This document shows, in pieces, positions 1-5,847 of a DNA stretch of 8,537 nucleotides (within the stretch, counting starts at the first letter, position 1; every line of letters starts with the position of its first letter). The stretch is from Parafilimonas sp. GTDB lineage: Bacteria; Bacteroidota; Bacteroidia; Chitinophagales; Chitinophagaceae. Both the position numbers and the translations under genes were made by a program. The stretch covers positions 1-8,537 of the forward strand of contig JAICKT010000186.1 in the NCBI GenBank assembly GCA_025927795.1. The letters are read 5' to 3'. The notes beneath the pieces were generated by a model. The model saw only the letters and a program-made list of their open reading frames with translations, was not told the origin of the DNA and searched no databases.

Positions 1-459
1 AATAACTGTTTTCTTTTCAAGCCGTTTATATTCCTCAAAAAAATGACGCAGTTCTTCAAAAAAATGGCGTGGTAATTCTTCAATATTATTATAATGATTT
101 ACACCAGGGTCGTGATTGGCAACAGAAATAATTTTATCATCTGCATCGCCGCCATCAACCATTTGCATTACACCAATAACTTTTGCTTCCATTAATGTAA
201 GCGGCTGCACCGGTAAAGATGTTATCACTAAAATATCCAGCGGGTCTTTATCATCGCCATAGGTTTGCGGAATAAAACCGTAGTTTACGGGGTAATAAAA
301 AGAGGAATAAATAACGCGGTCTAATTTTAATAAGCCGGTCTGTTTATCAATTTCATATTTACAGCGCGAACCCTGCGAAATTTCTATAATTGCATTTACA
401 ATTCTCGGTGCTTTTTCTCCGTAAGGAACGCCGTGCCATGGATGCAGAACTGTCATCAT
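1..459 (-). CDS. ppa: Inorganic pyrophosphatase, family I (3' end beyond window)
   Basis: The protein hydrolyses pyrophosphate to two phosphates in the cytoplasm and so pulls nucleic acid, protein and lipid synthesis forward. The 153 visible residues carry the family I active site in order: IEIS with E26, KYE at 34-36, R48, YPVNYG at 56-61, the signature DKDPLD at 70-75 (acidic metal ligands D70, D72, D75), then D102, D107 and K109, and YK at 144-145. These match the spacing of the E. coli enzyme's catalytic residues as I know them. The last few tens of residues lie outside the window. The start is one of two adjacent ATGs (459 or 456); the first is used here. It begins only 6 bases after the DUF190 stop, so it is probably cotranscribed with DUF190 and fluC. 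Fluoride is a known inhibitor of this enzyme class, which makes the neighbourhood meaningful. Identification is very secure. Confidence 0.96.
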   Translation of the reverse strand, partial: MMTVLHPWHGVPYGEKAPRIVNAIIEISQGSRCKYEIDKQTGLLKLDRVIYSSFYYPVNYGFIPQTYGDDKDPLDILVITSLPVQPLTLMEAKVIGVMQMVDGGDADDKIISVANHDPGVNHYNNIEELPRHFFEELRHFFEEYKRLEKKTVI

Positions 460-465
460 AATAAT

Positions 466-813
466 TTATTTATCGGGATGATAAAAAAGCACATTTACTT
501 TTTCCATTGTTATTAAGCCGCCCTTTTTACTTTGTTCAAACAGTTGTTGAATTACAGGAATAAATTTTTGAATATTATTTTCTGTGTCAACAATCTCAAC
601 TATTATAGGCAGGTCGGCAGAAATTTCAATCAGCCTTGCTTCATGAATTACGCTGCTGGCGCCAAACCCCATTATACCGCGCAAAACTGTTGCACCTGAA
701 ATATTATTTTTTCGCGCAGCTTTTACGATGCATTCATAAACAGGCACGTGACCAATGTGATCGGCTTCACCTGTAAATATCCGCAGCAATACTGATTCTC
801 CTTTTAACTCCAT
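466..813 (-). CDS. DUF190 family protein next to fluC
   Basis: This 115-residue soluble protein belongs to the DUF190 family, which has a ferredoxin-like, PII/GlnB-type fold. Visible family marks are GATVLRGIMGFG at 40-51, a histidine-containing stretch around H57, and DLPIIVEIVD at 67-76. Its length is normal for the family. No biochemical role is established; DUF190 genes commonly sit beside crcB/fluC, and a part in controlling or supporting fluoride export is the usual inference. It starts 10 bases after the fluC stop and ends 6 bases before ppa, so the three form a tight minus-strand operon. No Shine-Dalgarno sequence precedes the ATG, in keeping with the rest of the window. The family call is secure and the function is open. 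Confidence 0.9.
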   Translation of the reverse strand: MELKGESVLLRIFTGEADHIGHVPVYECIVKAARKNNISGATVLRGIMGFGASSVIHEARLIEISADLPIIVEIVDTENNIQKFIPVIQQLFEQSKKGGLITMEKVNVLFYHPDK

Positions 814-823
814 ATTGAAAAGC

Positions 824-1198
824 TTAAATATATTTTACGCAGGCAATTCCAAGAAATACGCCTGCTATGCCTAACACTATACTTAAAAAAATATACAGAG
901 CAAAATATAAGTAATCGCCTGTGCGCAGCAGGTTCATATTCTCAAATGCAAATGTGCTGAATGTAGTATATCCGCCGCAAAAACCAGTTGTTAATGCTAT
1001 ACGCCATTCTGGCGAAAGCAAATTACCTTTTTCACCCAACGCATAAAATAACCCAATTAAAAAACAGCCGGTAATATTTACCGTAAATGTTCCATACGGA
1101 AAAACAAACGGGCTTGAACCTGCCACCAGGTTCTGAACAATATATCTTGTTGCGCCACCAATACCGCTACCTAAGAAAACAATTAAAACGGTCTTCAT
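824..1198 (-). CDS. fluC: FluC/CrcB fluoride ion channel
   Basis: A 124-residue inner-membrane protein with four hydrophobic segments that lets fluoride leave the cell as an antiparallel dimer. Family motifs are all present: GGATRY at 14-19 with the conserved arginine R18, GTFTVNITGCFLIG at 36-49 with the pore asparagine N41, and GFCGGYTTFSTF at 72-83, which holds the sodium-site backbone region and the two phenylalanines (F80, F83) of the fluoride-coordinating Phe box. Length is standard for a single-domain FluC. It is first of the fluC-DUF190-ppa run. The leader has a perfect TAnnTTTG box about 120 bases upstream and small inverted repeats near the start codon, but no recognisable fluoride riboswitch. 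The symbol crcB is a synonym. Confidence 0.96.
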   Translation of the reverse strand: MKTVLIVFLGSGIGGATRYIVQNLVAGSSPFVFPYGTFTVNITGCFLIGLFYALGEKGNLLSPEWRIALTTGFCGGYTTFSTFAFENMNLLRTGDYLYFALYIFLSIVLGIAGVFLGIACVKYI

Positions 1199-1318
1199 GT
1201 ATGAATTATGTTTTATTCATCATATTATTTTCTGAATTAGTTTTTTAAACTGAAGCAGATAAATTCAAATGACTCATTTTCTTTTACAACAAAAAATAAA
1301 TTTATAGCCTGAATATCA

Positions 1319-1326
1319 CAAACGTA
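1319..1326 (-). promoter_or_regulatory. Candidate -7 box for the fluC operon
   Basis: The minus strand reads TACGTTTG, an exact fit to the Bacteroidota sigma-factor -7 consensus TAnnTTTG. No clear TTTG -33 element lies the expected ~20 bases upstream, which weakens the call. If used, transcription would begin near 1312 and leave a 5' leader of roughly 110 bases before the fluC ATG. That leader contains a perfect 6-bp inverted repeat (ATGAAT/ATTCAT at 1201-1206 and 1215-1220) and a second short hairpin (AGTTT/AAACT at 1239-1243 and 1247-1251). Confidence 0.35.
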
Positions 1327-1343
1327 ATTTTTGTAAAGTTACC

Positions 1344-1748
1344 TCAGAGATTTCCGTTGAAAGTATATTTAAAATCAACGAGCCATTTATCGTTGCGCTT
1401 TATCAATTTTACCTTACGTGCAAACTGGTCGTAAGAATTTTTGTAATTGATAATGTGCATCGTATCATTCAGTGTTGCATCTTCATTAATAATAATTGAA
1501 GCCAGTGCGTATGCATGTTTTTGATCTTCGCTTTTACCATCATAATCTCTTTTTATTTTTAAAAGCTCTTTTTGGTTTTCGCTGTCATCAATCATGTAAG
1601 CTGTGGCTTTATTAAAATCACCTTTCAGGCAACCATCAATAAATTCATGAGCACCTTCCAATGCTGTTGGTGCCGGTGGATATTGTTGCCTGCAGCTACA
1701 AATTGAAAACATTAAAATGAAACAAGATATATATTTAGAGATGTTCAT
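1344..1748 (-). CDS. Small lipoprotein, DUF4878-like (NTF2-like fold)
   Basis: The chosen ATG at 1748 gives 134 residues starting with a short lysine-bearing N-terminus, a hydrophobic core and a lipobox ending ICSC, so C19 is the likely lipidated cysteine. The open frame continues to an ATG at 1841, but that would put about 31 extra residues ahead of an otherwise complete lipoprotein signal, so the internal start is preferred. The mature part has the layout of DUF4878/NTF2-like lipoproteins: a proline-rich linker (YPPAPTALEGA), a helix with GCLKGDFNKATAYM, and a final strand with NDKWLVDFKYTF. Such proteins are anchored in the inner or outer membrane facing the periplasm; their role is unknown. 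It lies 145 bases upstream of fluC in the same direction, so it may or may not share its transcript. Family assignment is from memory of the pattern and is moderate. Confidence 0.75.
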   Translation of the reverse strand: MNISKYISCFILMFSICSCRQQYPPAPTALEGAHEFIDGCLKGDFNKATAYMIDDSENQKELLKIKRDYDGKSEDQKHAYALASIIINEDATLNDTMHIINYKNSYDQFARKVKLIKRNDKWLVDFKYTFNGNL

Positions 1749-1781
1749 GTACTTCAAAAGTACGCTCAAAAATATTTTTGA
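1749..1781 (-). promoter_or_regulatory. Two adjacent palindromes at the lipoprotein start
   Basis: Directly before the lipoprotein ATG are GTACTT-CAA-AAGTAC (1749-1763, perfect 6-bp arms) and the 16-base perfect palindrome TCAAAAATATTTTTGA (1766-1781). On the minus strand each includes a TAnnTTTG match (TACTTTTG at 1762-1755 and TATTTTTG at 1774-1767). A TTTG at 1802-1799 lies about 24 bases upstream of the second box, slightly long for a -33 element. The layout suggests a promoter overlapped by an operator, but AT-rich sequence yields such patterns by chance. Confidence 0.35.
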
Positions 1782-1894
1782 AAGAAAACCTTGCCATACA
1801 AAAAACTTTTGTAATATTAGCACTGCATTACTCCAAAACAATTCATAGCCTCCGATACTTATTGAAAAACTACCCGCTGTTTATTAGTGCAATG

Positions 1895-1921
1895 TTGCAG
1901 TGAAAATCTTTATTGATTTTG
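1895..1921 (+). promoter_or_regulatory. Weak candidate promoter for the six-gene cassette
   Basis: TTG at 1895-1897 and TGATTTTG at 1914-1921 (one mismatch to TAnnTTTG) are 16 bases apart, somewhat short of the usual Bacteroidota spacing. Transcription would start near 1928, upstream of the inverted repeat at 1957-1989, so that repeat would sit in the leader RNA. This is the best plus-strand candidate in the gap, but it is weak. Confidence 0.25.
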
Positions 1922-1956
1922 AAACCTTTTATCTTTTTAAAACGACAAAATATTAG

Positions 1957-1989
1957 AATTCCATTTTACGATAAATCCAAAATGGAATT
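1957..1989. repeat. Perfect 11-bp inverted repeat before the cassette
   Basis: AATTCCATTTT (1957-1967) and AAAATGGAATT (1979-1989) are exact reverse complements separated by 11 bases, and the second arm ends 22 bases before the ATG at 2012. The spacing of about two helical turns between arm centres would suit a dimeric DNA-binding regulator. As RNA it would form a hairpin close to the ribosome entry site. There is no following T-run on the plus strand, so a plus-strand terminator is unlikely. Confidence 0.6.
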
Positions 1990-2011
1990 GAAACAATAAA
2001 AATTAATTCTT

Positions 2012-3103
2012 ATGAGCGGATTCCCAATTATTGACCTGATAGCTGGAATAATTTTCGTTTACTTCCTCTTAAGTATAGTTTGCAGTTCTGTTGTTGAAAT
2101 GATATTAACTGCACTTAAGGCGAGAGGAAAGTTATTAGCAGAATGGTTATTTAAAATATTTGATCAACAGGTGCAGGTTGGCAACACAAAAGAATCGCTT
2201 GGACAGGCTATTATGGATCATTGTGCGGTAACAGCTTTATCAGAAAAAGGAAAATCGCCATCCTATATTGACGCAAAGAATTTTACTTCAGCCGTGCTTG
2301 AGAAACTAACTTTCGATACTAATAATCCAACAAGTATTGCAAACGATTTGAATACTTTTATAGTTAAACTTCAGCAAACAGATATTTTATCGGTTGAACT
2401 AAAGCGCGCATTTCTAACATATGCTTATGAAGCAAGAGATGCATATAAAAATACCAGTGATAAAACAATAAGTGACATTCAAATATTTCGTGCGAAAATT
2501 GAGAACTGGTTTGACACATCAATGGATCGTTTAACCGGTGATTTTAAAAGAAGATTTTCAAGACCGGCTACATTTATTGTTGCAACAATTACTGTAATAC
2601 TGATGAATGCAGACAGTGTAAATATTGCTAAGTATTTATACAGTAACCCTGAAGCAAGAGCGCAGGTTGCAGCCCAGGCATACAAAGCAGCGCAAGACAG
2701 TACGCAGAGTTTTAATAAAAGAATCGCTGCGATGCAAAATGCAAATGATACTACAGTTAAACAACTGCAGTCAACTTTTCAAACAGGACTTGATAATATT
2801 AATACCGCAAAAGCAGCATTAAATCAAAATCTTCCATTCGGCTGGGAGGCAACAAATTTTAAAGAGCTTAACGGGTTTTTTATAATCCTATCTAAAATAT
2901 TAGGACTTGCTGTTACCATACTTGCTGTTATGCTTGGTGCACCTTTTTGGTTTGATTTATTAAACAAAGTAACTAACCTGCGTGGTACCGGCTCAAAGCC
3001 TTCAAGCAGCGCCGGCGCAGATAATACAACTTCAGCAACACCGGCAGTTGCGCCAATAACAGTAACTGTAAATTCAAATAAGGATGAGGAGGCCGCAGGT
3101 TAA
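2012..3103 (+). CDS. Three-helix membrane protein of an uncharacterised family
   Basis: A 363-residue membrane protein with hydrophobic segments near 8-32, 184-203 and 288-310. Between the first two lies a soluble, mostly helical region of about 150 residues, and between the last two a polar, Ala/Gln-rich probable coiled coil (about 212-275). The C-terminal tail is low complexity (Ser/Ala/Thr/Pro, 328-350) with an acidic end. Marked blocks are PSYIDAKNF at 83-91, ENWFDTSMDRLTGDFKRR at 164-181, and LGAPFWFDLLNKVTNLRGTG at 308-327. I recognise these blocks from a widespread but functionally unassigned bacterial family; that is memory, not a search. It opens the cassette, and the next gene follows its stop after 2 bases, so the pair is surely cotranscribed and probably translationally coupled. 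A role as membrane anchor or platform for the soluble partners is inference. An AT-rich leader with no Shine-Dalgarno sequence precedes the ATG. Confidence 0.88.
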   Translation: MSGFPIIDLIAGIIFVYFLLSIVCSSVVEMILTALKARGKLLAEWLFKIFDQQVQVGNTKESLGQAIMDHCAVTALSEKGKSPSYIDAKNFTSAVLEKLTFDTNNPTSIANDLNTFIVKLQQTDILSVELKRAFLTYAYEARDAYKNTSDKTISDIQIFRAKIENWFDTSMDRLTGDFKRRFSRPATFIVATITVILMNADSVNIAKYLYSNPEARAQVAAQAYKAAQDSTQSFNKRIAAMQNANDTTVKQLQSTFQTGLDNINTAKAALNQNLPFGWEATNFKELNGFFIILSKILGLAVTILAVMLGAPFWFDLLNKVTNLRGTGSKPSSSAGADNTTSATPAVAPITVTVNSNKDEEAAG

Positions 3104-3105
3104 TT

Positions 3106-4023
3106 ATGCCACACATGATTGTAACAGTAAATAAATTAAACAGGCGCTCAACGCCTATTGCAAATGTTGCAGATAAAAGCAATATTATAGATACTGTAAG
3201 CAAAGGTTTTAGTTTTGACAGTATTGAACAAACAACAAATGCTGCGGGCGCCTGGTATAAAGATGCGCTCAATAATTATTATTGGGCAGGCGGCTTAATG
3301 GTTGATGGTGCAACAACCGAAACTCTATCTGCAAATGCAACAGTTACAATACCAGCTTCATCAACGCTGCTTAAACCACCTTCGCTTACTCCGCATGATA
3401 TGCCTTTAAGCAAGTCGCAATGCATTGTTTGTTCAAACTGGCTGAAAGATAATTTTGAAGACAAAATAATTGCAGCCGTAAAAAATACACCATTTGACGA
3501 AACGCTTGTTTATGCTATTGCCTGCCAGGAAACAGCACAAAAATGGCAACTGTGGATTAATGTGGCGGATGCAGCTACGATAATAGAAAGATGCGTGTTT
3601 GATGCAAGTGGAGATTTTCCCGACACAACGCGTGGTGCATTTCCTAAAAATAAAAATGAATTTATACCTGAATATGGAAATGTACTTACACAAATGTTGG
3701 TTGATGAAGGCAATAAAATGCGCGCAATGCCACAGCCTGGTTTTCCGCATGGATATGGTGCAGCAGCCTTTTTATATAAAGGCTACGGTATATTTCAATA
3801 TGATTTGCAAAATATAAAAACGGATAAAAGTTTTTTTGCTGATAAACTTTGGTATTCAATTGATGAATGTCTTGCAAGATTAATTAAAGAATTAAATACA
3901 AAATGGAAAGCGCATACAAATGACATGTACAATACAGTTAAAGCGTATAATGGCAGCGGAAGCAGGGCAGAGCAATACGCGCAAAGAGTATCGCAATTTT
4001 ATACATGGATAAAGGCAGTGTAA
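3106..4023 (+). CDS. SH3-like plus lysozyme/transglycosylase-like protein
   Basis: The 305-residue product has two parts. Residues 4-64 resemble a bacterial SH3 domain (VTVNKLNRRSTP, then WYKDALNNYYWAGG at 50-63), a fold often used to bind cell-wall peptides. Residues about 105-305 look like a lysozyme/lytic-transglycosylase fold: helix ETLVYAIACQETAQKW (132-147) with E142 as the possible catalytic acid, GYGIFQYD at 226-233 in the place of the usual G-[LI]-[MF]-Q block, and AYNGSGSRAEQYAQRV at 280-295. Peptidoglycan cleavage is therefore likely but not shown. There is no signal peptide, so the protein should stay in the cytosol unless released by lysis or another export route. A GAGGAGG stretch ends about 13 bases before the ATG, rather far for a Shine-Dalgarno site and also encoding the end of the previous protein. 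A second in-frame ATG at 3115 is an alternative start. Confidence 0.8.
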   Translation: MPHMIVTVNKLNRRSTPIANVADKSNIIDTVSKGFSFDSIEQTTNAAGAWYKDALNNYYWAGGLMVDGATTETLSANATVTIPASSTLLKPPSLTPHDMPLSKSQCIVCSNWLKDNFEDKIIAAVKNTPFDETLVYAIACQETAQKWQLWINVADAATIIERCVFDASGDFPDTTRGAFPKNKNEFIPEYGNVLTQMLVDEGNKMRAMPQPGFPHGYGAAAFLYKGYGIFQYDLQNIKTDKSFFADKLWYSIDECLARLIKELNTKWKAHTNDMYNTVKAYNGSGSRAEQYAQRVSQFYTWIKAV

Positions 4024-4084
4024 CACTAATATAATAAGGTGGGCTTTGCCAAAAATTTATTCCAATAAACTAAAATTATAATTT

Positions 4085-4906
4085 ATGTCATTCAAAATTT
4101 CGCGTTATGGCTGGCAGCCTGATTTGCCTGACCAACGCGATTTTCAATACAAAGCACCCGCAGCATTTTTAAGAGCACTGCCTAAAAAAGTTGATTTACG
4201 AAAACAATGCCCGCCGGTATATAACCAGGAAGATTTGGGAAGTTGCACAGCTAACTCCATCGGTGCAGCATTTGAATTTGAGATGATGAAGCAGCATGCC
4301 GCAGACTTGTTTATGCCTTCACGCCTGTTTATTTATTATAATGAAAGGTCCATAGAACACACAATAAAAACAGATAGTGGCGCGCAAATTCGTGATGGAA
4401 TAAAAACTGTGAGCAAACAAGGTGTATGCGCTGAAAAAATTTGGCCATATATAATAAATAAGTTTACAAAAAAACCATCATCATCAGCTTTCACTGCGGC
4501 TAAAAAGAACCAGGTACTTTCTTATCAGCGTGTGGTGCAAACGCTTTCCCAAATGAAAGGTTGTTTGGCTTCCGGTTATCCTTTTGTATTTGGATTTACT
4601 GTGTACGATTCTTTCGAAGGAGAAACTGTAGCTAAAACAGGAAAACTTAATATGCCCGGTAAACATGAAAAAGTAGTAGGAGGACATGCGGTATTAGCTG
4701 TAGGTTATGACGATAAGACCAAACGTTTTATTGTAAGAAACAGTTGGGGAAAAGAATGGGGAATGGACGGTTATTTTACCATGCCTTATGATTATCTTCT
4801 TAATGAAAATTTGGCTGATGATTTCTGGACGATACGTATTGTAGAATGTAGTCCTTCAATAAAAAAATCAAATTCTAAAACTATAAAAGCAAACGGGGTA
4901 AATTAA
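4085..4906 (+). CDS. Papain-like cysteine peptidase (family C1)
   Basis: A 273-residue peptidase with the complete papain-type active site: oxyanion Q48 and nucleophile C54 in YNQEDLGSCTAN (the same six-residue spacing as in papain), H201 in GGHAVLAVGYDD, and N219 in VRNSWGKEWG. The N-terminal YGWQPDLPDQRDFQY and the following PKKVDLRKQCPPVYNQ are typical of compact bacterial and archaeal C1 members. There is neither a signal peptide nor the long inhibitory propeptide of secreted cathepsin-like enzymes, so it should be a cytosolic enzyme that is active as made or controlled by a partner. The C-terminus ends in a basic, low-complexity tail of about 15 residues. It follows the lysozyme-like gene by 61 bases in the same direction. 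The substrate is unknown; one of the neighbouring cassette proteins is a natural candidate. Confidence 0.93.
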   Translation: MSFKISRYGWQPDLPDQRDFQYKAPAAFLRALPKKVDLRKQCPPVYNQEDLGSCTANSIGAAFEFEMMKQHAADLFMPSRLFIYYNERSIEHTIKTDSGAQIRDGIKTVSKQGVCAEKIWPYIINKFTKKPSSSAFTAAKKNQVLSYQRVVQTLSQMKGCLASGYPFVFGFTVYDSFEGETVAKTGKLNMPGKHEKVVGGHAVLAVGYDDKTKRFIVRNSWGKEWGMDGYFTMPYDYLLNENLADDFWTIRIVECSPSIKKSNSKTIKANGVN

Positions 4907-4965
4907 TAACTGAACATCTTTATCAAAGAACTTAATTAACATGACAATAAAATAAAACTTGTAAT

Positions 4966-5400
4966 ATGAATAAGATAATATCTCTAAACAAAAATTTTTA
5001 CTGGCTTTTTTTATTAGCCTCGCTAATCAGTTGCAAGCCAACGATAGCATTATATGATCAGTATGCATATACACAGGCAACTTCATTAAAAGTAGATATG
5101 CAAAATCTTGCTTTGGAATCAGACAGCATAAGTTATGATGCTGCAAAACCAGACATTGATAAAGTAAATGTTGAACTGCAAAAAGCTTATGAGTATAACA
5201 AAGGAAGAGATTTAAATTCTCTATCAACAAAACAATATGAAATACTTGTTTCTGATAAAGAGTTTTATAAGCAGTTTTTAAATAACTGGAAATCCAGTGG
5301 TAAGGAAAATGCAGCATTCGCACAAGATGCAAGTGAAAAAATTGGTCAGCTTTTAGACCAGGTTATAAAACTTGAAAATGGAAAAAACAAACCTCAGTAA
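4966..5400 (+). CDS. Small lipoprotein of the cassette
   Basis: The 144-residue product starts with a lysine-bearing N-region, a hydrophobic core and the lipobox LISC, which gives C23 as the lipidated cysteine. The mature part is short, charged and predicted helical, with no domain I can name. It has the segment STKQYEILVSDKEF at 87-100, which resembles a stretch of the next protein (TPEQFKILLIGNKDL, residues 59-73). The protein should be anchored in a membrane facing the periplasm; there is no acidic surface-export motif just after the cysteine, so surface display is not suggested. It lies 59 bases after the peptidase gene and 18 bases before the next gene. It could sense envelope state or connect to the membrane protein, but that is inference. 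Confidence 0.82.
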   Translation: MNKIISLNKNFYWLFLLASLISCKPTIALYDQYAYTQATSLKVDMQNLALESDSISYDAAKPDIDKVNVELQKAYEYNKGRDLNSLSTKQYEILVSDKEFYKQFLNNWKSSGKENAAFAQDASEKIGQLLDQVIKLENGKNKPQ

Positions 5401-5418
5401 CTAATTAAAAATTATTTT

Positions 5419-5745
5419 ATGGCAATTGATTTTAAAGATTTATTCGCACAGTTAAAAACGGCTGTTGTTGATCTTGCAAAAGAAAAATTTAAAGACTTAG
5501 CTTCTGAAGCAGCCAGTGATGGTACAAGCTTGCTGCACACTATTCAGGATGACCTGAAAAGGTACACTCAAGAATTAGAAGACGGAAAAATAACACCCGA
5601 GCAATTTAAAATTCTTCTTATTGGTAATAAAGATTTAATAGAAATGAGTGCCCTTACGCAGGCAGGTTTAGCTGAAGCAGCAGCAGATGCTTTTAAAACA
5701 GAAGTATTTAATATGATTGAAAATACCGTGCTTTCAATAATATAA
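5419..5745 (+). CDS. Small all-helical soluble protein, function unknown
   Basis: This 108-residue protein has no signal peptide and no clear transmembrane span. Its sequence is strongly helix-forming: an amphipathic Lys/Asp-rich N-terminal half (about 5-30), a central helix with QDDLKRYTQELEDG (43-56), then KITPEQFKILLIGNKDLIEM, and an alanine-rich third region followed by the hydrophobic end NMIENTVLSII. Such a protein could be an adaptor, a chaperone or an inhibitor that holds one of the enzymes inactive. It starts 18 bases after the lipoprotein stop, in an AT-rich context, and precedes the phospholipase gene by 102 bases. I do not recognise a named family. The coding call rests on its position in a tight gene run, an ordinary codon pattern and plausible composition. 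Confidence 0.78.
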   Translation: MAIDFKDLFAQLKTAVVDLAKEKFKDLASEAASDGTSLLHTIQDDLKRYTQELEDGKITPEQFKILLIGNKDLIEMSALTQAGLAEAAADAFKTEVFNMIENTVLSII

Positions 5746-5847
5746 AGCAAAATATAAATACGGCGATTATTAAAAGTGCATAATGATAAAGCAACAGTTG
5801 TTTCATTTAAGATATTTAATAATAAAAGATATTTTCTAACAATTACC

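Noticed and set aside
1199..1343. Fluoride riboswitch before fluC
   Set aside because: The conserved crcB-motif bases and pseudoknot pairing could not be found by eye in the leader; a covariance search would settle it.
1749..1841. Upstream start adding 31 residues to the DUF4878-like lipoprotein
   Set aside because: It would displace a complete lipoprotein signal peptide and would translate through two palindromes that look regulatory.
3433..3750. Minus-strand open frame of 105 codons inside the lysozyme-like gene
   Set aside because: Cys/His/Phe-rich, implausible composition, lies wholly antisense to a well-supported gene; an artefact of AT-rich codon use.
5809..5834. Direct repeat AAGATATTT twice with a 17-base period
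   Set aside because: Very AT-rich and only nine bases long; easily a chance event, so not listed as its own feature.
5776..5847. GTG start adding 24 residues to the phospholipase
   Set aside because: The ATG at 5848 gives the usual patatin N-terminus, and the extra residues look like translated intergenic sequence.
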